From: Streptomyces narbonensis
GTDB lineage: Bacteria > Actinomycetota > Actinomycetes > Streptomycetales > Streptomycetaceae
DNA length: 64,000 bases
Assembly: GCF_014649015.1 (NCBI RefSeq)
Contig: NZ_BMSF01000005.1
Span: 361,163-425,162, forward strand
Direction: 5' to 3'
Position 1 is the stretch's first letter. Each line of letters opens with the position of its first letter. Position numbers and translations under genes: made by a program. Of this stretch, positions 43,759 to 52,361 are shown one piece after another. The notes under the pieces are model-generated. The model was not told where the DNA came from. It saw nothing but the letters and a program-made list of their open reading frames with translations, and did not search any database.

Positions 43759-46700
43759 ATGACGAGCATGCGAGATCGGAGAGTCGCTCTATCCGAGCGG
43801 CATCCGCTGCCATCACCGGGGCGAATGAGACGAATAGCCTTGGCCACGGCCGTGGTGATGACGTTCGGACTGCTGGAGGGGATCGCGTCAGCGGAGCCTC
43901 CCAGAGCTCCTGTCGCAGAGCCTCAGGTTCAGGGACCGGCCGAGGCGGAGGACGCCGCGTCGGCCGTGGTCATGGCCCGGTTGCAGAACCGGCGGATCGA
44001 GGTCACCGGTGAGCGGACCGAGGCGACGACGAGCTGGGCGAATCCCGACGGTTCGATGTCGTTGGAGTCGTACACGGGGCCGGTCCGGTTCAAGGACGAC
44101 AACGGCACCTGGCGCGACGTCGACCCCAGTTTCGTCGAGGCACCGGGCGGTGGAGTCCATGCGGCTGCCCACCCGCTCGACCTGACGCTGGCCGGAGAGT
44201 CGTCGGCCGCGGATGTCGCGCGGATCGAGGCATCGGGTGGTGAGCCCGGCGAGAAGACGACGCCTGCCATGCCGCTGCTCTCGCTCGACAGCGGTGAGGG
44301 CCACGAGATGTCCCTCTCGTGGCGCGGTGCCTTGCCCGACCCGACCGTCCACGGGACCGAAGCACGCTACCCGGGTGTGACGACCGCCACCGACATGGTG
44401 ATCGAGTCGACCCGTACGGGCTTCGAGCAGTTCCTGGAGCTGAAGGACCGCACCGCCGTCGACGCCAACGGCTCGGTGACGATGACACTTCAGGCCAAGG
44501 GGCTCACTGTCAAGGCGAACGCGGACCGTTCCGTGTCGTTCACCGACCCCGACACCGGTAAGAACGTGGGTGTGCTGCCTGCGCCGGTGATGTGGGACGC
44601 GACGGTCGACCCGAATTCGGGTGAGCACGAGCGCAAGGCCGATGTCGGTCTGAAGGTCACCCAGAACGGTGACACGGTCGACCTCACGCTGACCCCGGAC
44701 GCCGCCTTCCTTGCCGACCCGGCGACGAAGTTCCCGGTGACGGTCGACCCGGCCGTGAACATCGGGGCGAGCTTCGACACCTTCGTACAGCAGGGCTACG
44801 CGACCGACCAGTCGGCCGCGACCGAGCTGAAGCTGGGCAACAACGGCTCGGGCCAGGTGGCCCGGTCGTTCCTCGCCTTCCCGATGTCGAAGATCACCGG
44901 CAAGGTGATCAAGTCGGCGTCCCTGAACCTGTACAACTTCCACTCCTGGTCGTGCAGCGCGCGTAGCTGGGAGGTCTGGGACACCAGCTCCGCCTCCACA
45001 GGCTCGCGTTGGACCGCCCAGCCGAACTGGAACAACAAGTGGGCCACCAGCACGGCCACCAAGGGCTACTCGTCCACGTGTGCCGACGGCTGGGTGAACA
45101 CGAGCATCACCAGTCTGGTCGCCGCCTGGGCGGCCAACGGCAACGGCACCAACACCCTCGGCATCCGGGCGACGGACGAGACCGACGAGTACGCCTGGAA
45201 GCGGTTCAACTCCGGTAACGCTGCCTCCGGCACGCCTTACCTGTCGGTCACCTACAACACCAAGCCGGGCGCGGCCACTCCACTGTCCCCGCTGACCGGT
45301 GCGGCGACGAACGACACGACGCCGACCCTTTCCGGCAAGGCGGTCGATGCCGACGGCAACACCGTCCGGCTGTCGTTCGAGGTCTGGGCCTCGGCCGGGA
45401 CCGCGGCCCTGCAGTCCGGCACCTCGGTGTACGTGGCCTCCGGCGCGACCGCGACCTGGACCCCGGGCACGGCGCTCGCCCCCGGCGCGTACAAGTGGCG
45501 TGCGGCGGTCTACGACGGCCAGGACTGGAACGGCACCTGGTCGGCCTGGCAGACCTTCACGGTCGATACCACCAAGCCGGGTGCGCCCTTCGTTGCCTCC
45601 GCGGCCTATCCGCAGGACGGTGCCTGGCACGGCGGTGGCGGGACGCCGGGGGCGTTCACCTTCACCCCGGCCTCCGGTACGACGGACCTCGCCGGCTACG
45701 TCTACTCGCTGGACGGCGCCGCCGCCGTGACCGTGACGGCGACGGGTCCGGCCACGGTGTCGATCACTCCGGCCGCCGACGGTCACCGCACGCTGAAGGT
45801 CCAGACGAAGGACAAGGCGGGCAACGTCTCGTCGGCGGTGACCTACGACTTCCTCGTCGGGCAGGGCGCGATGCTCCAGCCGGCGGAAGGTGCGGTCAGC
45901 GCGCGGCGCGTGCAGATCGCGGTCGACGCGCAGCCCAAGTACACCCGGGTCACCTACCAGTGGCGTCGAGGCCCCGGCGCGACGGTGTACGACGTCCCGC
46001 TGGCCAACCTGGCCAAGCAGGACAACAGCCCGATCACCGCCCCGAAGACGCCGCTGTCCCAGATCGGCTCGTACGCGAACTGGTCGGTCCTGGAGACCCT
46101 CGGCCAGATCGGCGGTGTCGTCCAGGTCCGCGCGGTCCTCTACACGGACAACGACGCCGACACCGCGTACATCAGCGAGTGGCGCGGTTTCACCGTCGAC
46201 CCCAATGCCGACGGCGCCGCCTCTGACGAGGTCGGTCCGGGGTCGGTCAATCTGCTCACAGGCGACTACTCCATCGGAGTCACCGACGCGGATGAACTCG
46301 GTCTGTCGTCGTCGCGCACCGTCTCCTCGCGAGGGACGGACCGAGGCTGGATTCCGCAGGGCCAGCGCCTGACGGCCAACCAACAGGACGTGTCCACCGA
46401 CACGACCGGTTTCACGGCCACAACGGCGACGCTCACCCGGGACACCGCTCTCGGCCAGGACGGATCCACCGACTCGCTGAAGGTCGTGCCCACGACCCAT
46501 GCGAGCGGCGACGCATTCGCCATGGTGGGCGGCGATCAGACAGCACTGCGCCTGGGTATGAAGCCGGGGAAGACGTACCGGTTCTCCGCCTGGGCCTACG
46601 TGCCGGCCGCCACCGGCCTCTCCCCGCAGCACGCCCGTGGCCTGAAGCTGTACGCCGGCTTCTCCACACCGGGCGGCATGATCGAGCCGGTCTCGCGCAA

Positions 46701-49700
46701 GGTGCCCTACACCGACGCGTGGGCGGAGCTCTCGCTCGACTTCACCGTGCCTGCGGACGCGACCACGGCCTTCCTGCGGCTGTACAACGGCTTCCCCGCG
46801 AACTCGGGTAAGTCCGTGTACTTCGACCACCTTTCCCTGCGCGAGCTGGTCGCACCGTTCGGTCCTGAGTGGGCCAGCGGCGCCGCGGGCGGGGTGACGG
46901 ACAACGAACTGCACTCGCTGACCTTCCCTGGCAGGGATGTCGCGGTCATCACCAGCTTCGACGACTCCACCATCACCTTCGCGAAGAGCTCGGACGGATC
47001 CTTCAGCCCCGAGCCCGGCTCCGAGGGCGTGATCCTCACGGCCTCCGGCAGCGACTATGTCCTGACCGGCGACGACGACACGATCACCCGTTTCAAGAAG
47101 CAGACCGGCTCGGACGTCTACGTCGTGGACTCCGTCTCCGGTACGGACGAGGCGTCCACGAGTCGGTACGTCTACGACACCGCCGACGGCCGTACGCTCG
47201 TCAAGCGGGTGATCGGCGAGGCCGAGCCGGGCGTCGACGACGCCGGGCAGTGCACGGGCGCCGTCCCGGCGCGCGGCTGCGAGGTCCTGGAATACGTCTA
47301 CGCGACAGCGACCACCGCGACGGCCACCACGCCCGGTGACTTCACCGACCGGGTCAAGGCCGTGCGGATCTGGTCCTGGGACCCGGACGCCGGTGCCGAA
47401 ACGGCCGTCGACGTGGCCTCGTACCGCTACGACTCCCTCGGTCGGCTGGCCGAGGCGTGGGACCCTCGCAAGGGGGCAGCCGAGGACACCGCGGTCTTCA
47501 AGACCGTCTACACGTACGACAGCGGAAACCGCCTCACCAAGATCGACACCGCAGGCGAGCTGCCTTGGTACTTCGACTTCGGCCCGGCCGGAGCGGACCA
47601 GGACCCGGGACGTCTGCTCCAGGTCCGCCGACCCGCCCTGAAGCCGGGCAGCAAGGATGTCGTAGAGGGCGAGACCACCTCCAAGGTGGTCTACGAGGTC
47701 CCACTCACACGGGCGACCGGTGGCCCGTATGACCTTGATGGCGCGAGTACGGCCAAGTGGGGTCAGTCGGACGTGCCGACGGACGCGACCGCCGTCTTCG
47801 ACGTAGAGTCCACCCCGGCCACGAACACGGCTACGGCCACTGTCCCCGGTCCGGACGGCTACCAGCAGGCGACGGTTCACTACCTCAATGCCTCGGCGCT
47901 GGAGGTGAACACCGCCACGTGGTCACCGACCGGTTCCGGTGACATCGACACCGTCGAGTACGACCGCTTCGGCAACGCCGTCCGAGCCCTGGAGGCGACC
48001 AACCGGCTCCTCGCGCTCAGCCTTGGTGGGTCGGTCGACGAGAAGGCTGTTGAGCTCGAACTGCCCGACGACTCCGCAGCCCGTGCGGCGCTGCTGGACT
48101 CCCGCAGCGTCTACACCCGAGACGGGCAGGACCTGGTCGAGGAAACAGGGCCGGTCTTCCGCGCCCTGCTCGACGAGGCGGTGCCGGCGCAGGCCGATCC
48201 GCCGATGCCCGCGCTGGCCGCCGGAACTTCGGTGGTCGTGCGCGAGCACACCGTCCACAAGTACGACGAGGGCAAGCCCGACGGCGCGGCGTACCACCTT
48301 GAGACCACGACCCTCGACGGCGCTCGCATAGAGGGCTACGCCAACGACGTCGAGGTCCGGGTCACCAAGACCGGTTACGACACCCCGATCGGTGGCACCT
48401 CCGGCTGGACTCTGCGCACCGAGACCTCGGTGACCACGGACGCCGTGGCCGGCGGGGCGAACCTCACTGCCCTCATCAAGTACGACGCGGCCGGCCGCGC
48501 GATCGAGTCGCGCAGGCCGAGCTCGAACGGCACGGACACCGGCACGGTGAAGACCGTGTTCTACACCGCCGGAACCAACCCGGACGACGCCGCCTGCGGA
48601 AACCGCCCCGAATGGGCCGGTAACCCGTGTGTCACGCTCCCCGGCGGTCAGGTCACCTCCGCCGACACCACGCGCATGCCGGACACCCTTCCGGTGAAGC
48701 GGATCATCCGCTACTCCCGCTTCGGCGACATCGAGGAAGTCACCGAGACCAACGCGGGCAAGACCCGCACGTCGAGCACCGTCTACGACGCGGCCGACCG
48801 GATCGTCTCCACGCGCGTCACTGGCGACCTGGGCCAGGACCTTCCCGAGGTCACCACCGAGTACGACCCGGTGGCCGGCAACGCGGTGAAGACGATGGCG
48901 GGCGGCAAAACCATCACCAGGGTCTTCGACGCCCTGGACCGTCTGCTGTCGTACACGGACGCGGACGGTGGTACGACGACGACCGAGTTCGACCGCTTCG
49001 GCAAGCCGGTCAAGGTCAGCGACAACACCGGTTCCAGCACCTACACCTACGACCGCGGCCAGGAACCGCGCGGCATGGTCACCTCGGTGACCGACAGCAT
49101 CGCGGGCACCTTCACCGCGAAGTACGGCCCCGACGGGCAGCTCGTCGAGCAGACCTACCCCGGTGGCTACGTCCGCAAGGACAGCTTCAACGCGAGTGGT
49201 GCGGCCACCGGCCGTACGTACACCCGTGTCTCCGACGGCGCGGTCGTCTACGGCCAGCACGTGGACATGACGACCCAGGGCGCCGTCGCCGCCGACACCA
49301 ACTCCACGGACAGCAAGGAGTACACGTACGACCGGCTCGGCCGCTTGACCAAGGCCGCCCACACCACCACCGCCGGCTGCACGACCCGCGCCTACGGCTT
49401 CGACGAGGCCGGACGCAGCATCGCCGGCCGCATGAACCGCACCTCCAGGACGGTCTTCGCCGCCGCCGAGGACGGCTCCTGCACCAGCACCGGCGGTACG
49501 GTCACCACCAGCTCGTACGACAGCGCCGACCGGCTGCTGACCGCCGGCTACACCTACGACGCCTTCGGTCGCACCACCGCCACCGGCACCGGTTCGGTCA
49601 ACACCTACTGGGACAACGACCTCGTCGCCTCGCAGACCGTGGGCGACAAGCGTCAGTCCTGGAGCCTCGACCCCGCCCACCGCTTCACTGCGTTCACCAC

Positions 49701-51234
49701 CGAGGTGAAGCAGCCGGACGGTACCTGGGCCAACTCGACCAGCAAGCTCAACCACTACGGAGACGACTCCGACGAGCCCCGCTGGATCACCGAGGACACC
49801 ACCCAGGGCACCCTCACCCGCAACGTCTCCGGACCGGACGGTGATCTCACCGCCACCACATCCGCATCCGGCGACATCGAGCTGCAACTCGCCAACCTCC
49901 ACGGCGACGTCGCCGTCACTCTCGACACCGCGACGACCACACCGCAGGTCTTCACCTTCGACGAGTTCGGCGTCCCGGCAGAGGGCCAGGTCACCCAGCG
50001 TTACGGCTGGCTGGGTGCCAAGCAGCGCTCCTCCGAGGCCCTCGACGACGTCATCCTCATGGGCGCGCGCCTGTACAGCCCTGAGCTCGGTCGGTTCCTG
50101 CAGGTCGACCCGCAGCCCGGAGGCAATGCCAACCCCTACGACTACTGCAGCGGCGATCCGGTCAATTGCACTGACCTCGACGGGAACTGGGGCTTCAGCT
50201 GGAAGAAGGCGCTCAGAAGGGTCGCTCGCGTCGCGGAGGTGGCCTCCTACATCCCCGGCCCCATCGGCAACATCGCCTCCGCCGTCGGAGCCATCTCCTA
50301 CGCCGCCACCGGCAACTGGCGCAAGGCCGCCGAGATGAGCGTCGGCATCGCCTTCGGTTCCGCCGGACGCCTCGCCGTCAAGGGCTTCAAGGCGGCCCGC
50401 GGACTCCGCAAGGCAAGCCGGGTCAAGCGCTACTACTCCCGGGCGAAGAGGGTCTCCAGACGCTCCCGATGCAACTCCTTCGCACCGGAGACCCTGGTCC
50501 TGATGGCGAACGGCAGTTACCTGCCCATCAGCGAGGTCCAGGTCGGCGACTACGTCGCGGCGACCGACCCCGAGACCGGAGTCACCACCGCGGAGCCCGT
50601 GGTCGATGTGTTCTCTGGATACGGGTCCAAGAACATGGTCGAGATCGCCACGGATGCCGACCCCTCGACCCCGCCCTTGCAGGCGACGGCGGATCATCCG
50701 TTGTGGGTGGTCGGCAGTGGTTGGACGAAGGCCCGTGACGTCCGCCGCGGAAGCCACCTCATCGCCACCGACGGCTCACCACAGCCTGTCACATCAGTGG
50801 TCAACCGTGGTGAACTGCCGGACCGCCTGGTGTTCAACCTGAACGTGGGCAATGTTCACACTTTCACCGTCCTTGACTCGGCCAGTCGAGAAATCCTGAC
50901 CCACAACAGCGCTTGTGGATTCCACGGAAACGACAGGCGGTGCAGGTGCGGAAGTCACGTGTACAAGATCATTGACAAGCGTACGGGTGGTGTGTATAAG
51001 TACGGAACGGGAACGGGTAGGGTCCGCCATGGTATCCGCCGGGACGGTAAATCCCGACGGGCGGAAAGCCAGGTGAGAAAGCTCAACCGCGCCGCCGGAT
51101 ATCAGCGATATTCCTCTCACGTCATCAGGCGATACCGGACGGTGGGAGAGGCCAGGGATTTCGAGACGGCTCGAATTCTCAAGCATATTCGCCGATTCGG
51201 TCGGCGCTCTCCGGGTAATCCGGTGAACTGGTGA
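43759..51234 (+). CDS. RHS-repeat polymorphic toxin with PT-HINT and C-terminal nuclease-like toxin
   Basis: A 2,491-aa secreted toxin. The ATG at 43759 follows GAGGGG. A long N-region leads into a Sec signal peptide (MRRIALATAVVMTFGLLEGI). Domains in order are: a DNRLRE module (residues about 334-498); Ig-like modules (504-720); a carbohydrate-binding-like module (878-1031); YD/RHS repeats (about 1220-1990); the RHS core motif ARLYSPELGRFLQVDPQ (about 2104); and a PT-HINT autoprocessing domain from Cys2238 (NSFAPETLVLMANG) to LTHN (Asn2383). The released tip is about 108 residues. It contains HVYKIIDKRTGGVYKYGTGT, an Arg-rich stretch, RDFETARIL and a terminal NPVNW, resembling GIY-YIG/URI-type nuclease toxins. 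The shell would encapsulate the tip, and HINT would free it. The cognate immunity gene follows. Confidence 0.92.
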   Translation: MTSMRDRRVALSERHPLPSPGRMRRIALATAVVMTFGLLEGIASAEPPRAPVAEPQVQGPAEAEDAASAVVMARLQNRRIEVTGERTEATTSWANPDGSMSLESYTGPVRFKDDNGTWRDVDPSFVEAPGGGVHAAAHPLDLTLAGESSAADVARIEASGGEPGEKTTPAMPLLSLDSGEGHEMSLSWRGALPDPTVHGTEARYPGVTTATDMVIESTRTGFEQFLELKDRTAVDANGSVTMTLQAKGLTVKANADRSVSFTDPDTGKNVGVLPAPVMWDATVDPNSGEHERKADVGLKVTQNGDTVDLTLTPDAAFLADPATKFPVTVDPAVNIGASFDTFVQQGYATDQSAATELKLGNNGSGQVARSFLAFPMSKITGKVIKSASLNLYNFHSWSCSARSWEVWDTSSASTGSRWTAQPNWNNKWATSTATKGYSSTCADGWVNTSITSLVAAWAANGNGTNTLGIRATDETDEYAWKRFNSGNAASGTPYLSVTYNTKPGAATPLSPLTGAATNDTTPTLSGKAVDADGNTVRLSFEVWASAGTAALQSGTSVYVASGATATWTPGTALAPGAYKWRAAVYDGQDWNGTWSAWQTFTVDTTKPGAPFVASAAYPQDGAWHGGGGTPGAFTFTPASGTTDLAGYVYSLDGAAAVTVTATGPATVSITPAADGHRTLKVQTKDKAGNVSSAVTYDFLVGQGAMLQPAEGAVSARRVQIAVDAQPKYTRVTYQWRRGPGATVYDVPLANLAKQDNSPITAPKTPLSQIGSYANWSVLETLGQIGGVVQVRAVLYTDNDADTAYISEWRGFTVDPNADGAASDEVGPGSVNLLTGDYSIGVTDADELGLSSSRTVSSRGTDRGWIPQGQRLTANQQDVSTDTTGFTATTATLTRDTALGQDGSTDSLKVVPTTHASGDAFAMVGGDQTALRLGMKPGKTYRFSAWAYVPAATGLSPQHARGLKLYAGFSTPGGMIEPVSRKVPYTDAWAELSLDFTVPADATTAFLRLYNGFPANSGKSVYFDHLSLRELVAPFGPEWASGAAGGVTDNELHSLTFPGRDVAVITSFDDSTITFAKSSDGSFSPEPGSEGVILTASGSDYVLTGDDDTITRFKKQTGSDVYVVDSVSGTDEASTSRYVYDTADGRTLVKRVIGEAEPGVDDAGQCTGAVPARGCEVLEYVYATATTATATTPGDFTDRVKAVRIWSWDPDAGAETAVDVASYRYDSLGRLAEAWDPRKGAAEDTAVFKTVYTYDSGNRLTKIDTAGELPWYFDFGPAGADQDPGRLLQVRRPALKPGSKDVVEGETTSKVVYEVPLTRATGGPYDLDGASTAKWGQSDVPTDATAVFDVESTPATNTATATVPGPDGYQQATVHYLNASALEVNTATWSPTGSGDIDTVEYDRFGNAVRALEATNRLLALSLGGSVDEKAVELELPDDSAARAALLDSRSVYTRDGQDLVEETGPVFRALLDEAVPAQADPPMPALAAGTSVVVREHTVHKYDEGKPDGAAYHLETTTLDGARIEGYANDVEVRVTKTGYDTPIGGTSGWTLRTETSVTTDAVAGGANLTALIKYDAAGRAIESRRPSSNGTDTGTVKTVFYTAGTNPDDAACGNRPEWAGNPCVTLPGGQVTSADTTRMPDTLPVKRIIRYSRFGDIEEVTETNAGKTRTSSTVYDAADRIVSTRVTGDLGQDLPEVTTEYDPVAGNAVKTMAGGKTITRVFDALDRLLSYTDADGGTTTTEFDRFGKPVKVSDNTGSSTYTYDRGQEPRGMVTSVTDSIAGTFTAKYGPDGQLVEQTYPGGYVRKDSFNASGAATGRTYTRVSDGAVVYGQHVDMTTQGAVAADTNSTDSKEYTYDRLGRLTKAAHTTTAGCTTRAYGFDEAGRSIAGRMNRTSRTVFAAAEDGSCTSTGGTVTTSSYDSADRLLTAGYTYDAFGRTTATGTGSVNTYWDNDLVASQTVGDKRQSWSLDPAHRFTAFTTEVKQPDGTWANSTSKLNHYGDDSDEPRWITEDTTQGTLTRNVSGPDGDLTATTSASGDIELQLANLHGDVAVTLDTATTTPQVFTFDEFGVPAEGQVTQRYGWLGAKQRSSEALDDVILMGARLYSPELGRFLQVDPQPGGNANPYDYCSGDPVNCTDLDGNWGFSWKKALRRVARVAEVASYIPGPIGNIASAVGAISYAATGNWRKAAEMSVGIAFGSAGRLAVKGFKAARGLRKASRVKRYYSRAKRVSRRSRCNSFAPETLVLMANGSYLPISEVQVGDYVAATDPETGVTTAEPVVDVFSGYGSKNMVEIATDADPSTPPLQATADHPLWVVGSGWTKARDVRRGSHLIATDGSPQPVTSVVNRGELPDRLVFNLNVGNVHTFTVLDSASREILTHNSACGFHGNDRRCRCGSHVYKIIDKRTGGVYKYGTGTGRVRHGIRRDGKSRRAESQVRKLNRAAGYQRYSSHVIRRYRTVGEARDFETARILKHIRRFGRRSPGNPVNW

Positions 51235-51263
51235 CTCCGAGGGATCTCGGAATCTGAATGAAT

Positions 51264-51292
51264 GCCCGGCCGTGCAAACCGCACGGCCGGGC
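51264..51292. terminator. Hairpin between toxin and immunity genes
   Basis: GCCCGGCCGTGC and GCACGGCCGGGC form a perfect 12-bp stem with loop AAACC, in the 84 bp separating the RHS toxin stop from the immunity start. There is no T-tract. It may partly terminate the long toxin mRNA or stabilise a processed immunity message. Confidence 0.7.
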
Positions 51293-51318
51293 TCCCCCAT
51301 CTCTGACAGGAGACTCCT

Positions 51319-51762
51319 TTGGATACGAAGACCTTCTGGAGCATCATCGACAACGCGCAGGGCGACACGGTCCATGATGTGATCGAAGCCGTCGGGCAGG
51401 ACCTCTCCAAGCGGCCGGTCAGCGAGATCATTGACTTCTCCGAGCGCCTTGCGGAGGCTCTGTACGCCCTCGACAGGCGAGAGCTCTTCGAGAAGGAGTA
51501 CACCTTCCTCGGGGACGCGTCCGGCGGAGGAAACACGGGCGAGGATTTCCTCTACGCGCGCTGTGCGGTGGTAGCTGCCGGTTCCTTGGTGTATGAGCAG
51601 GTAAACCAGGATCCGATGCAATTTGCGCGTGAATGGAACTGGCACGCGCAGGATCTGCTGTACGTCCCCGAGGAAGCGTATGAAGAGCTGACGGACGAGA
51701 CGTGGGAGCACGATACAGAGACCGACTACGAGACCGGATCAAATTCCTCGGCCTGGTCCTGA
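51319..51762 (+). CDS. DUF4240-type immunity protein
   Basis: A 147-aa acidic cytosolic protein starting at TTG 51319 with AGGAGA six bases upstream. It begins DTKTFWSIIDNAQ and contains FLYARCAVVAAGSLVYEQVN and WHAQDLLYVPEEAYEELT. FWxxID at the start and a late VxxEAYEExT are hallmarks of DUF4240, a family repeatedly found as the immunity partner of polymorphic toxins. The high negative charge suits binding the very basic toxin tip. Its place directly downstream of the toxin supports the role. Confidence 0.88.
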   Translation: MDTKTFWSIIDNAQGDTVHDVIEAVGQDLSKRPVSEIIDFSERLAEALYALDRRELFEKEYTFLGDASGGGNTGEDFLYARCAVVAAGSLVYEQVNQDPMQFAREWNWHAQDLLYVPEEAYEELTDETWEHDTETDYETGSNSSAWS

Positions 51763-51989
51763 TTCACTGGCTCACCGCCGCGGCGGCCCGAAAGAACTGA
51801 CCCCGACCCGCCACGGGCCCGGGGGATCAGCCATGACGTCCCCGGGGCCCGACTCAGGGGCGCACCGTCCAACGACGCTGCGCCCGCAGCCGTCACGCGG
51901 TGGCTGGCTGCGGTTTCTCCCGCACGCTGGCGATGTCGCCTGGCTTCTTGCTCCTGGCCGACACGTCGCGAATCCACTGCAAGGGCGCC

Positions 51990-52275
51990 GGCGGCGTGCA
52001 GGGCCCCGCAGCAGATCGTGGACCTGCTCGGTGGTTCCGTCCGCCTCCCACTTGGCGTAGTAGTCGTAAACGGCTTTGAACGGCGGGAAGTCGTGCGGCA
52101 GGTACTCCCACGGAATCCCGGTGCGGCTGATGTACAGGATCGCGTTCACGATCTCTCTCAGATCATGAACTCGCTCGGCCGTTCCGGGACTGGTTCGCCC
52201 TGCACGCCAAGCCGTGAACACCGGCTCGATCAAAGCCCATCGGGCGTCGGAGACCTCGCTGCGATACGGGTGTCG
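51990..52275 (-). pseudogene. N-terminal relic of IS5-family transposase
   Basis: The minus strand reads VSDARWALIEPVFTAWRAG, DLREIVNAILYISRTGIPWE and YLPHDFPPFKAVYDYYAKWE. This is the DUF4096-type N-domain of IS5 transposases (usual LtdaxWxxixPllp...R.ivnaIlyvlrtGcpWrxLP.dfPpwxtvYxyfrrW). The DDE part is missing. It sits at the downstream border of the RHS toxin locus. Confidence 0.8.
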
Positions 52276-52361
52276 AGAAGTCGCTCGAGGTGCAACGACG
52301 CATGTCCGGCTTGGTCACAGCGGACGGATCAAACCGCCCGTGACGTAGATCAGATGCCCTC

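Noticed and set aside
43888..47880. A 1,330-codon open frame antisense to the RHS gene
   Set aside because: It mirrors the biased codons of the toxin gene, has no signal, domain or ribosome site, and its text is low-complexity Arg/Gly/Val. A shadow frame.
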